From contig NC_134034.1 in NCBI RefSeq assembly GCF_964204645.1, forward strand, positions 13,583,962 through 13,647,961: a stretch of DNA of 64,000 nt, written 5' to 3'. Below the pieces are notes generated by a model. That model did no database searches, was not told the DNA's origin, and was given only the letters and a program-made list of their open reading frames with translations. Below are positions 32,830-43,878 of the stretch, piece after piece; the stretch's first letter is position 1, and the number at the start of each line of letters is the position of its first letter. The position numbers were made by a program, and so were the translations under genes. This DNA is from Tubulanus polymorphus. Taxonomy: Eukaryota > Nemertea > Palaeonemertea > Tubulaniformes > Tubulanidae.

Positions 32830-35800
32830 ATGAAGATCGACATTCACAATCATATTTTACCGGAAAGATGGCCAGATTTAAAAGAAGTGAGTCTTTTTCT
32901 TCATACCAGTAATCTAGCAGGCCATTAGTTAGAATGAAGCCGTATTGATTGGTAAAATAAACAATTTCAAATAATAGATAGAATTAAATGTAAGATATGT
33001 TTGTGTGTTTAGCGTTACGGTTACGGTGGTTGGATACAGTTACAGCATCACTGTGAGGGTAAAGCCAAAATGATGAAAGACGGAACTTTATTTCGCGTGA
33101 TCGATGAAAACTGTTGGTCGCCCGAGGCCCGGATCCGTGAAATGGACGACCAGGGTACGTGGTAGTGTAGTGGGGGTTACAACGATGGAAATTAGACCTA
33201 TGCGAAAAAATTTAGATTTGGCTTTAACTTTTTATTTTTCGATTTCAGGCGTCACAGTTCAAGCTTTGTCGACCGTTCCAGTGATGTTCGCGTATTGGGT
33301 ATGTCTTCATTTCGTTATCTTTCTTTTAATGGGAAATTATTCCCTCAATCAAAACAAAACTGGATTATGTAGCACATTGTTGGTTCACATGTATCACTGT
33401 GTTTGAAAGAAGGAAGCTCTAAGGCGTAGTGAAATATTAGTCATTAACAATATGGGTTGGATATCAAAAATTTTCAAATCATCACCTGGCCCCGAAAAAG
33501 TTTAAGCCTAAAATGATTAAATTTGAATTGTTGTCCTCATTGCAGAGATGAGAATTCCCCGCGGATCCGCGGTTTCCCGCGGATTTCAGTATTGGAAAAT
33601 ATCAATTTTCCAAATAGTCCAAAAATGATGTAAAAGTATGGGGGGGGGGGTGATGATCTCACTCAATTGGTCCGGCGCGATCGGTAATCAGGTGAACCGT
33701 AAAAGCGTTCAGTGCCTGTTTTACTTATCGTCACGTAAAAGTATCGCATTTCAATGCATATTCATTGCAACACAGTGATTTTGTATGTACATTTGTACTA
33801 CGATGAGTTTGTATGTATTTTATCGATCGGTTGCAGACATGCACGCACAGCAACAGTAGTAACGTATATAGGCCTACTTACTGTTGCTGCGTGTGTGTGG
33901 CGAACGCTTTCGGATATTATACACTACTTGGTGATGATTTTTAGTGAGCATTCATCGGCGCATTTTTACTGCAATAATTCAGGGCTCGACCCGTAATGCA
34001 TGAGATGCTGAATGTCATCAAATGAGGATGTACCACATTGAAACTAGCCATTACCTTCCAAAATATAATAGTCGTTCATGGGTTCGAGATCGCTCTAAGT
34101 GCTCGGAAAACGTATTTAATTTCTAAAATTTTCTTGGGGGAGGGCCCCCAAACCGCCCCGAAATAGCTTCGCGCCTTCGGCGCTCGCTAGTGCTGACGGC
34201 TACGCCGTCAGCTGGTTCGCGTATGTCACTCAAGAAAAATAACCCGCGGATTTTACAGGTCGGCGTTCTCATCCCTGTCATTGAAAACAACCTATGACAA
34301 TTAGGCCTACACGAAAATTTTGAGTTAAACTTTTTTTTGTAAAACTGGGCCCAGCACTTGAGGGTTTAAATTAGTCAGCACTGTTGAGATTATTTTTTTT
34401 TTCAGGCTAAACCCGAGGATACGTTAGATTTATGTAAATTCATAAACGACGACCTGGCGTCGACCGTGCGTAAATACCCTCGACGATTCGTCGGTCTCGG
34501 TACCGTACCGATGCAGGCTCCCGCGCTCGCCGTTCGAGAGCTGATACGCTGCGTCGACGAACTCGGATTTGCCGGCGTTCAAATCGGTTCGCACGTCAAC
34601 GACTGGAACCTTGACGCGCCCGAACTACAACCCGTATTCGCGGTAAGAGCAGTTCTTTGATGTTACAAAAAAAATTATTTTAAGGGGTTCTGTGTGAGTC
34701 GATACTAAGCACTACGTAATCATTATTACAGTTTCAGAATAACAATTACAATTGTGAATTTTGGTGTTCGTCTTGTAATAGAATATATTTCTCTTTTTAT
34801 GTTTGATAAATTTTGATAATTGATCCACACCTTCGTTGTTGCTTTTCGCGAAAACTTATCGTTACATTATTTTATCAAGCCGGTTTGTTGTAAGCCGGCA
34901 TCAACTCGTAGGTTCTGGAATTTAAAAAGAAAAAACTGATAAGATATCGAAGGTGTCAGAAAATGACGCACGCGCCACGAGGGTTTTCTATTTGTTTGTA
35001 AGATGAGATTAGATGATAGTTCAGATAAATTGTACGAGTGATATGATATACCATACGTGTTCCGGGTCGTTAAAAGTACGCCTGCCCTTAACGCTTACCA
35101 TCATCATTTCAAGAGTGGTTTCTATACTGTTTTCAGACCTTTCCAAAATACCGCTCAAAAATGTTTCGAATTATTTCTAGGCGGCCGAGGCGAATAACTG
35201 CGCGATATTCGTTCACCCGTGGGACATGCAGTTAGACGGTCGAATGCAGAAATACTGGTTACCGTGGCTCGTCGGTACGTTCTAGATTCTATAACAGCCT
35301 GCCGGCTCTCTACCGGCCGCTTCTATCAGGGGCCAGTTGCTCAAAATTTGGTTAAAGATACCCGGCCGTTTGATACCATTGTAACAATGAAATTTCAAAT
35401 GTCACACCATATCAACTATCCACTAGTTAACTGTAACCAACTTTTGAGCAACTGGCCCCTGATAAGAAAGTGATGTCTTAATGAATGAAATGATGTCTCA
35501 TTTCATTCATTAAGTTAAAAACAACTTATGGGCATTTCGCATTTAACCCTTTCAGTGCTAAATAATTAATTTCCCATAGTGCTGGAGATAATTTGAAAAT
35601 TTGTCAAAAATTCCACCCTAGTGTGTTGAATAACGGGAATACCACTATAGTGCGTCTACACCGCGGTGCAGTGTATCGTTAGTCACTAACATTTCACTAT
35701 GTTTGACAGGTGCTGCCATTTTTCAAAAGAGATAATTACTAATCACATCAATACACAGCAGTGCGGTGTACTAGCTAAATCTATCACTGATTTATACACT

Positions 35801-37814
35801 GCACTGCGGTGTAGACGCACTGAAAGGGTTAACTAGATTTCATTAATTTGATGATGTCGTAAGGGGATTCCATGATGATGTCGTACAGGGATTTCATGAT
35901 GATGTCATAGGGGGATTTTATATAGGAATGAACTATATAGGCCTTCATGATGATGATATTGTAGTGGATATTTTACAATAGATGTATATTGTAATTACTG
36001 ACAGGAATGCCCGCTGAGACGTGCACTGCGATGTGTAGCATGATATTTGGCGGAGTTCTCGAACGGTTTCCGAAACTGAAAGTGTGTTTCGCCCACGGAG
36101 GTAAGAACTCTTCAGCCGGATATAAACGGCCATAAGGTATATAAGGATAACAAGTTAGCGATTTGTAAATATTTTTTGAACGCCGAACTACAGTAAATCC
36201 TATCAAAAGTAAGCAATTTGGAGATTTGCTTTGAACTGTGTATGTGTGGGGAAGGGGGGCTGAAAATCGAAATAAAAAAGTTAATGGAAAAATGAACTGC
36301 GGACGAAGTCAGTTATAATGCTGCCATTCTTTTTAACTGCTCATGGCTCTCACCAAACATTTTTCTGGGAAAAAATTTGTTCAACCACCATAATCAAATT
36401 CGATGGCTAAACCATTCGTTAAGATGCCATATTCTTCATTGGTCCCAACGGTGGCGTTATAAATTACTGTAATTTCAATTGTCAAAGTCATTGGTGATTA
36501 AAAGTTTGCCATAAGTGACGCTAATCACGATTTCGTTCGGCGGTAAAATTGAACGATTATTGATTTGGCCATCTGCCTGACCTCTCAATGTCGAGTACCA
36601 CTTCAATTTTACTACGCGTTACACCGATTTTAACTTCGTGATATTTATATATATATCTACTCGTTGATAACGTGGTGTAATCTGTGTCGAGGACCTGACC
36701 TCGTCGATTAGAGGTCGATTAGAATGAGACATGTGACCACAGTCACTTGTCTAACGTGCTGATTATGAGTACATTATGCAGGTGTGATCGGTGTCCCCAG
36801 CCAAAATACTTGCTATGTTTCAAAATAACTGAACCTTTAACCCTTGAACTTTCAAGTATTCTTCATTTCTTAACTTGAACCCTGTGAAGGATGAAGTTGA
36901 TTGGTAGATTGAGAAATATTGAGAAATGTTATAAAACAGAGTCATTACGGGTTTTGGAAAGTCTTGGAAAAATTTGATTTTTTTCTTGACCCTTGAAACT
37001 GGTGAACTTTGATGCCCAAAGAAAAAGGCGCTTGATTATTATGATAATCTTGATTTTCTATATTTGTTATTTTTGTAGGTGGATCGTTTCCATTTACAGT
37101 CGGTAGAATCGAACACGGGTTCAACGTACGTCCGGATTTATGCGCGACGGATAATCCGGTTAATCCTCGAGATTATCTTGGCAAGTTTTACACGGATAGT
37201 CTCGTGCATGATCCGGCAGCTTTACGTCTGCTGATTGAGGTCATCGGTGAGGTCAGTATTTGACACCAACTCGGGGTAGAATTTTACCAGTCTCAACTTT
37301 ACCGCAGTAAGAGACAGAGTCTACTGTATTTCACAAACTCTTACTCAGTATTAGACACCAACTCGGGGTAGAATTTTACCAGTCTCAACTTTACCGCAGT
37401 AAGAGACAGAGTCTACTGTATTTCACAAACTCTTACTCAGTATTTGACATCAACTCGGGGTAGAATTTTACCAGTCTCAACTTTACCGCAGTAAGAGACA
37501 GAGTCTACTGTATATCACAAACTCTTACTCAGTATTTGACGCCAACTCGGGGTAGAATTTTACCAGTCTCAACTTTACCGCAGTAAGAGACAGAGTCTAC
37601 TGTATTTCACAAACTCTTACTCAGATCGACTGTATTTGTTTTGTTTCAGGATAAGGTGATGTTAGGTACAGATTATCCGTTCCCTTTAGGCGAGCTAGAC
37701 GCTGGTAAATTGATCGAATCAATGACCGATTTCACTCCCGAACTCAAACAGAAACTTCTCTATAAAAACTGCTGCGATTTCCTCGGTATAGACCCACAGA
37801 AATTCCAAACATAA
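32830..37814 (+). CDS. ACMSD: 2-amino-3-carboxymuconate-6-semialdehyde decarboxylase
   Basis: Eight exons join in phase: 32830-32886, 33013-33154, 33249-33298, 34406-34642, 35181-35274, 36005-36100, 37079-37251, 37650-37814, giving 337 residues (human 336). This amidohydrolase-fold enzyme decarboxylates the kynurenine-pathway intermediate ACMS to aminomuconate semialdehyde, diverting it from quinolinate and NAD synthesis. Zinc ligands fall at the human positions: His6 and His8 (MKIDIHNH), His174 (FVHPWD) and Asp291 (LGTDYPFP). Arg47, Trp191 and His224 (FAHGG) are also kept, so the enzyme should be active. It is cytosolic, with no signal or membrane segment. Intron 3 holds a hAT-like element, intron 5 a palindromic element and a piggyBac-like MITE, and intron 7 a 92-bp array that begins at the splice donor. 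Confidence 0.97.
33543..34277. mobile_element. Non-autonomous hAT-like element in ACMSD intron 3
   Basis: The ends CAGAGATGAGAA and TTCTCATCCCTG are inverted repeats, and the direct repeat TCATTG flanks both sides (33537-33542, 34278-34283). CAGRG ends suit hAT, whose duplications are normally 8 bp, so two bases may have diverged. Inside are CCCGCGGAT repeats at both ends and a GCTGACGGC/GCCGTCAGC hairpin near 34193-34213. No transposase frame remains. Confidence 0.6.
35331..35462. mobile_element. Palindromic element, family 2, intact copy
   Basis: Begins GGGGCCAGTTGCTCAAAA and ends with TTTTGAGCAACTGGCCCC; the inverted repeats extend outward through TATCA/TGATA. The interior has the family marker GGTTAAAGATA and TAACAATGAAATTTCAA. 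Confidence 0.75.
35547..35828. mobile_element. Intact piggyBac-like MITE with TTAA duplications
   Basis: A 282-bp element with perfect 12-bp inverted ends (CCCTTTCAGTGC/GCACTGAAAGGG), flanked by TTAA at 35543-35546 and 35829-35832. TTAA targeting and CCC-starting ends are hallmarks of the piggyBac superfamily. It has no coding capacity. The interior contains CACTGCACTGCGGTGTA and its near reverse complement. It lies in ACMSD intron 5. Confidence 0.8.
37257..37624 (+). repeat. 92-bp tandem repeat, 4 copies, in ACMSD intron 7
   Basis: Copies begin at 37257, 37349, 37441 and 37533, exactly 92 bases apart, each with CCAACTCGGGGTAGAATTTT and TACCGCAGTAAGAGACAGAG. The first begins 5 bases after the splice donor. 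The reverse complement forms the array at 45943-46195 in the CREB-type gene. Confidence 0.95.
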
Positions 37815-38689
37815 AAACGTTGGACGCTGATCAATGACTCCGCTCCGCAGTTGTGACTTTAGTCACCAGTAGTTCATTTTCAGTTACTTAAATTCTTATT
37901 TAAGTTTAGTTCATTTTGATTGAGGTAAGGAGAGTCAGAACATTAACCCTGGCATTCTGGAGTTTCTCATATTTCTGACTGACCATATAAACCTCATAAG
38001 ATTACTGTTGTTTATATTTTCTTTTCACTACAAATGTATCTTCCCGATGACAGCTGATATCGACTACCCAAACTTACCTCATTCAACTGAGGTTTGGCTC
38101 CCGAGCATTTATGTTAATATTTTAGGGGTTCTAATATTGTCTAGACATTTGTATAAGGCTAGAAAAAGTCGATAGCTTGTTTCACATTTTTGCTGAGCTT
38201 AAAATAGACATGGCCTACCCTGACTTGCCATACATAACAACGAAAGCTAATCAGAGGATTTGATAAGTTTGAAGGTTTGTCATTGAACAACTATTTTGTG
38301 TTAAATCATCGCTACAATGGCAGATGACCTACAACACAGTATTTGAAAGTGATAGAAAAGAAATTGATCTTTTGTCAAAAACAGTAGGCCTGCTTCGATG
38401 TATATAATAAGTTAACTAGTCATGTAAATAACTTAATTGAATTAAGATGGAAAGATTGTTTTATTTGTTAAGTATGAATTCTGTTTGTTTTGTAAATACA
38501 TGTACATGAAATGATTTAATGAGGCTTTTGGGCATTATTCATTCATTTGAATGAAAAACCGGTGTCAGGTATTCAAATGTTATACGTATTTTACACGATA
38601 AATATATATTTTAGTGAATGAAATATTTCCACTTTGTTAATTAGTTTTTGACGGTAATTAGTGAAGAGTTTGGTATTAGCTACAGGCAA

Positions 38690-38870
38690 TTAGTCGAGAT
38701 GATTGCTTGTAGAATCAGTTCAGATGATTGCTCATAGAATTGGTTCAGATGACTGTTCGTAGAATCGGTTCAGCAGATTGCTTGTAGAATCAGTTCAACA
38801 GATTGCTCGTAGAATCAGTTCAGCAGATTGCTTGTAGAATCGGTCCAGATGATCGCTCGTAATACAGGTA
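38690..38870. repeat. Minisatellite, 27-29 bp unit, about 6-7 copies
   Basis: Units of the form GATTGCTTGTAGAATCAGTTCA with alternating CAGATG/CAGCA junctions. Confidence 0.85.
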
Positions 38871-39188
38871 TCTGTTGACTACTATAGCCTTGGACAAGAT
38901 CACGATTGATGGTGAATTTTCATTGACAGCAGATTGTCTGAGGGGGTCTTGATTATGGACAGCGGATTGGGGACGCAGGGAACAGACAGCAGATTGACAG
39001 CTGCACCATTAAGAGCTAAGAACTGCCACAACTGTTCCTGATATTCGTCCAAATTTTAGCATTGAAATACTGATAAGATATAAATGTTGGAATACAGGAT
39101 TATGCGAGATATCGTCGGACACCGCGTCGACTTCCTGGTGAACAAAATATATCTAGATAGAAAATGTTATTTTACAAAACATTTTGTA

Positions 39189-39194
39189 TTTATT
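39189..39194 (-). terminator. Poly(A) signal of GTPBP10
   Basis: AATAAA on the minus strand 75 bases beyond the GTPBP10 stop codon. Confidence 0.65.
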
Positions 39195-39268
39195 TAACAC
39201 GTATATTTACATTATTTACAAAATAATATCACAAAATATTTCAACGATCGACTATTTCGCAATAATTC

Positions 39269-42260
39269 TTACACGAGAGACGCGTCGAAACTTTCTTTCA
39301 GCGAGTCGTGTTTAGTTCGTCGTTCGTCGAGCGAGGGCGCTACGGTCAGTGAATATTCGCGGTCGGCCAGTGAATCGAGAATCGTTCGTACGTCGTCCCG
39401 CACGACGTCGATCGCGCTCAACTGTTTCGCCGAAATCGGTAAAATTCGATCGAATTTGACGAAATTTTCCGGTCGATGTTCGGCGGGTAATTCTTCAACC
39501 GATGCTGAAAAACATATTCAAATCTCTAATCATGTTTTCAAGATATTTCTTTTTCCCTTGACGACGAATGAGAGTTCCACTTCGGATTCATATCGTATTT
39601 ACTTACATTGAACATGTTTTAATTTGTCCAGCAGTTCGTCCAGTAACGCCTGTGATCCGTCTATGTCCATTTTATTGACGATTAACATCGCCGGTTTATG
39701 AACCAAATCTGGTTTATACAATTCCAACTCCTAAATGAAAACAATTCAATCAATCATCTTTACTCAGTTTTTAATGAATATATATATACTGTCAATCCCC
39801 GATATACTGCGCCTACAAACGGTTTTGGCGGTATAGAGAGTATGGCGTTATATCGGGGGCATTTTACTACGTATTTGTATAGAGATGTGCATTGTGAAAA
39901 CCTGGCGGTAGGCGGGGATGGTGGTATGTGGGAGGGTGGTAGGCGGGGGTGGCGGTATATGGGAGGGTGGTAGGCAGGGTGGTGGTATATGGGAGGGCGG
40001 TATATCAGGGGTTCACTGTACTGTCAGATTGTTGTAGTGATAATGCCACTCGTCCTAGATCCCTAAATAACATACTTACTTTATTCAGTAACATGACCGT
40101 TTCAAACACCGACCGCGACGGATATTTGAGTCCGAGTCGAAATCCGTGAACATCGACGACGAATAGATGAAGCTTCGTTCGTTCGACGTGTTTCAAAAAC
40201 CGGTGTCCGAGTCCGATATTCAAGTGAGCGCCCTCTATCAGCCCGGGCAGATCGGCGACGGAAATCTACGAATAAATAAACAACACGAAAACCAGTTTTC
40301 ATGGCGACCACCGTATTTATTTGATCTCGTCGTTTTTCCCGACTTGTTAAGAATTCCTGATCTGTAAGAACTCTGTATGTTACCTGTCGATGATCTTCAA
40401 ACTCCATAACTCCGAGTTGCGGTTGAATCGTTGTAACTGGAACAAAAATACAAATCAATCTTGAATTATGGACTTAAGACGGATGAAGAGAGCCACCATG
40501 ACTACCTACTTACACGGATAGTTGGCTATTTTTGGATTTGCTCGTGAAACTGCGGCTAAAAACGTCGATTTTCCGGCATTCGGGAACCTAAGAATTTGAA
40601 AAAAAAAATCTTTAATGAGGAATTACGACCCTGCGCAACCCGCTATCCTTCCAGACAGCTTGCGTTGATAACTAGTTAGTTACCTAATCGTTGGTGGTAA
40701 GCTTTTTATAATCGGATGAGCTTATACCATTTGGTTTGTGAAAATATCCGATCGTGAAACTAAACCACAGACAGGTTACTGACTACGTTGATGCCCTACT
40801 ACGCACTAGCGACACCTGGATCCTCACTTGCCAGAAGTGGAGAATCCTATATCGGTACAGTCGATTGCTGAGCAGCTACGAGGGATAAGTAGAATGATAA
40901 GTTTCTTACCCGACTAATCCGACATCAGCGATCAGTTTCAGATCTAGGTTGACACTAAATCCTGTCGCCCGCGATCCGATATATCCGGTGTCCGGATTAC
41001 CTCCGTCTGCTCCCTTCGCAACCAACAATCGACTATCCGGTTTGTTCAAATCACCTTGAAAAATAGATAATATGATACAGTGTAGCTGCCCGGTAGCTGA
41101 ATTGAATCGGTCACAGTCGCAAGTCAAACACACTGGGGCCAGTTTCATGGTTTTGACTTGAACCGGAATCGAAATTTCCAATTATGTACTTATTATGTAA
41201 CTCGACCAGCGACAAATCAACTACATTTTGTACTTCGATTTCTAAATCAAACCCTGTGAGATATAATCATTGATAATGAACTAATTTCACTAGAAATTTA
41301 CCTAAAGTGCGTTTAGTGTCTGTTTGTACGACGATACCAGTCGGTACTTTGATTGTGATGTCGCGCCCCGGCAATCCTTTTAACTGCCATCTCCTGAAAT
41401 AAAAGAAAAGCTGGTTACAAACGAGGTCGAGTCTGGTCTGTACCCAATTCATAGAGCGCGTCACTTCCGGAACCAGTTGCAATTCACACGCAATCATTTG
41501 ACCCGTGCTAAATTAATGAAGTACATCAATTCCACTCATTTTTTTCTAGATTTTTCTGATTCTTGAGTTTTCCAGGTTTTCCAGGTCAGTGGCCACTTGA
41601 CTATTGTTTCTAATAAAGATATCGATTTCTTTCATGAACGGATCAATAATTGAGCAGGTTGCGTCTGCAGCCCGTGGAAGAGGGGTAGAGTACACGTACT
41701 TGCTGTCTGCTCCGATGGACGCGATGAATCTCTTCGATGGATTCTCCTGATAAACTTGTTTTAACGTATAATTCTCCTTCGCGACGAGGTAAACGTCGCC
41801 GCCCTTTCCTCCTAACCCGCCATATTTCGGGAATCCTTTACCGCCGGCGCCACCTCGCACGTAGATACGCAGTTTATCCAGAAACGTTCCTTTTGCCTGC
41901 AAAATGAAATACGAAAAATGAATTGTTGAGTAGTTTTCAATTGAGGGTCCAAAACCAAATTTGCCTGTGCCTGTGGTAAAATAAGCCAAGGGCAAGGTGG
42001 GGTACTGTGGACTGTGTGGCTATGCAGGATTCCATGTATGGCAAGCGAGGATCCGCCACTAGGTTTGCGAATGGTAACCACATTTCAATTTCAATGACAA
42101 TCTTTGTATGACAGATCAAAATGATTGTCATATACAGTCACAGACTATTATTATATATGACGAATAAATTGAATTGAATTTGGTAAATCGATCTCTTTCT
42201 TACACGAAATTTCGGTTTTGGTTTGTAGATATTCAACAAAGAAACACTCAGTTGAACCAT
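39269..42260 (-). CDS. GTPBP10: GTP-binding protein 10 (Obg family, mitochondrial)
   Basis: Nine minus-strand exons join in phase: 42260-42204, 41896-41700, 41393-41302, 41054-40910, 40587-40514, 40436-40384, 40265-40080, 39730-39607, 39504-39269, giving 387 residues, the human length. The start [10 protein letters not shown] aligns with human MVHCSCVLF; a longer frame starting at 42414 ends in the wrong phase, which decided the start. A Gly-rich Obg fold ([20 protein letters not shown]) fills about residues 20-150. The G domain shows G1 GFPNAGKST (about 164), G3 DLPG (211-214), G4 NKMD (287-290) and a G5-like PISAK. GTPBP10 is a GTPase assisting assembly of the large mitochondrial ribosomal subunit. 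The basic N terminus fits import into mitochondria. The gene is head to head with the CREB-type gene. Confidence 0.95.
39787..40020. mobile_element. Pogo/mariner-like MITE carrying a G-rich minisatellite
   Basis: The left end CTGTCAATCCCCGATATACTG and the right end (reverse complement TACAGTGAACCCCTGATATA) are imperfect inverted repeats. A GGGAGGGTGGTAGGC-type minisatellite (39903-40010) has expanded inside. It lies in GTPBP10 intron 7. The superfamily is a guess from end sequence. Confidence 0.45.
40807..40820 (+). promoter_or_regulatory. CTCF-like core motif, copy of the one at 2779
   Basis: TAGCGACACCTGGA followed by TCCTCACTTGCCAG matches 2779-2810 beyond the CTCF-like core, which argues for a shared repeat origin. 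It lies in GTPBP10 intron 4. Confidence 0.3.
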
Positions 42261-42802
42261 ATCTGTACTTCTGATGTTTGGCAGCCACGATATCCAATAG
42301 CAACCTGTTTTTCGAAGTTTTCCAAGCCAAAAAGACGATATTTCGATGTTTTTGCATGAAAGAATAATTTTTCGAAAATATGTTTACGACGGCTGTAACA
42401 CTTTCACAGAGCAAGTTTATCCGTACCCGATGTAATTATAATAATCGGTAAATTATTCAGTGATTATTCTACTAAAGATATGGGATAATGAGTTCTGTTA
42501 GAAAAATTAGGTGATTAAAATCAGTTTAATTGCTGTTTTCGTAATCGCCACCCGTAAACCAATTAAAATCAAGTAAGTAGTAAGGAGAATAGTCGGACAA
42601 AATAGTCCACTCGGCTATTCGAAATAAAGCCCTCGAAAATATTAAACCTGGCTTCAAAAAGCAAGAATTTTGCTGGGAATCGAAATTTGAATTATCCAAA
42701 AAAGTGATACTTCGCAAATTGACATCGAAATGAACATGACGGTGACGCGTCTTACTTGGAAACAAGGTCAATGAAATAGTGCCCGAGGAATCCCAAAATC
42801 GC

Positions 42803-42834
42803 TGACGTCATGTTTATCTATACCAGCCAATCAG
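42803..42834 (+). promoter_or_regulatory. CRE + CCAAT module, copy A
   Basis: A full palindromic CRE TGACGTCA (42803-42810) followed by CCAATCAG starting at 42827, 24 bases from the CRE start. It lies about 540 bases upstream of the GTPBP10 start codon. About 26 of 32 bases match copy B at 43647. Confidence 0.65.
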
Positions 42835-43439
42835 CGCCATGATTGATCTCGAATTTCATTCAATATCAGTAGGCCTAATTTGATTCGTGCGACTGCGATC
42901 GTTCCGTGGTCTGTGACAAGATCTTTTCGCAATAAAGAAATTACTCAAAAAAGAAAAATACTTTCAATTCGTAAGATTAGATTAAGCCTATCTTGGACTA
43001 TTTAAAAAAAAAAAAATTAAAAATTTTAAAAACCTCGAGAAGGCCAGCAGCTCCAGCTTCTCAAAATATTGAACTTATTTTCAGTTTACAGGCAGAAACA
43101 CTCAATTCCGTGTGGTTTTCATTATAGTTAAAAACTTGAATTTTATTTAAAACATATTTCGAAAGAGATGAATTCATCCGTCATGATTTTCGATCTAGAA
43201 TTTTTCGTGGAAGTTGTTTTTTCCCTCGCGCTTTTTCAAGAAATTTTAAGATGAAATTTTTAAAACGCCTATGGAATTCCATTGAAATATCTTTTCCCAT
43301 TTGCTGTTTCTTTTTATTCTTGGACAAAATCCGTGCTCCATTAATTTGTTCTTGAAAAAATCTGCCAAATAGAAAATTTAGGAAGGCCCTGCGGGTAGAA
43401 AATAAATCGATCTTGATTTAGCGGATTTCATACATTTCG

Positions 43440-43472
43440 CGCCATCGACACTCGCCTCCAGTGTCGATGGCG
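43440..43472. promoter_or_regulatory. Perfect 13-bp stem-loop
   Basis: CGCCATCGACACT and AGTGTCGATGGCG flank a 7-base loop CGCCTCC. It lies between the two CRE-CCAAT modules. Function unknown. Confidence 0.5.
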
Positions 43473-43646
43473 AATTTGTAAAGGACTGTGTTTCAAACAG
43501 CGCGGTCAGTCTACACCGTCATGGCTGTGTTTATAGCGCCGATTCAGAAACCCGTCGAGGGGATTGTCCACACTGCACGTAAATTCGCAAGGTGACATCA
43601 TGACATTTAAATATTGGGTCGGGAAAATGAAGCGCGCCTTATCGAG

Positions 43647-43678
43647 TGACGTCATGGTTATAGATAGCGGCCAATCAG
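43647..43678 (+). promoter_or_regulatory. CRE + CCAAT module, copy B (CREB-type gene promoter)
   Basis: TGACGTCA (43647-43654) with CCAATCAG starting at 43671, the same 24-base spacing as copy A. It lies 225 bases before the donor of the probable noncoding first exon. CREB genes of mammals are autoregulated through CREs in their promoters, so feedback control is plausible here. Confidence 0.7.
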
Positions 43679-43739
43679 TAACGAGAACGGGCCAGGGACG
43701 CGTATGGATACAGCACCGGTGATCAGGTCGGCTCTTTCT

Positions 43740-43878
43740 CTCTGTAGATGACGCAGCTCTGACTCTACTCAGTGTGTCTACGTGTGTGTGTAATTTTGAC
43801 GTGGCCACTACGTATTCAGCAAATTTATCCACTCCGATTGCCGCAAACTTGTGACGACGAAAAGTACGTAACTGACTG
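43740..43878 (+). other. Probable noncoding first exon of the CREB-type gene
   Basis: A CpG-containing stretch ends at GTGAGT (donor 43879-43880). The next acceptor, GTGCAG at 45285-45290, leads to the ATG exon. The 5' limit is a guess. The intron of about 1.4 kb shows no coding exon and includes a CAGGGTTCCTACAGG repeat fragment near 44958. Confidence 0.45.

Larger units (their letters stand above)
37815..39268. other. ACMSD 3' region and convergent gap to GTPBP10
   Basis: No exon seen. Holds the ACMSD 3' untranslated region, then a 27-29 bp minisatellite at 38690-38870. GTPBP10 reads toward it from the other side, with a poly(A) signal at 39189-39194. Confidence 0.6.
42261..43740. promoter_or_regulatory. 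Divergent promoter region of GTPBP10 and the CREB-type gene
   Basis: No coding exon is supported. It holds two matching CRE-CCAAT modules (42803-42834 and 43647-43678), a TGACATCA variant at about 43593, and a perfect 13-bp stem hairpin (43440-43452 with 43460-43472). A tail of a short dispersed element (AATAAATTGAATTGAATT) lies near 42162. Confidence 0.6.

Noticed and set aside
42151-42414. Longer GTPBP10 N-terminal frame starting at 42414
   Set aside because: It reaches the donor at 42203 in phase 1, which puts exon 2 out of frame; the start at 42260 ends in phase 0 and matches the family N terminus.
43506-43832. 108-codon minus-strand frame in the CREB-type promoter
   Set aside because: Overlaps the CRE-CCAAT module and probable first exon; no family similarity.
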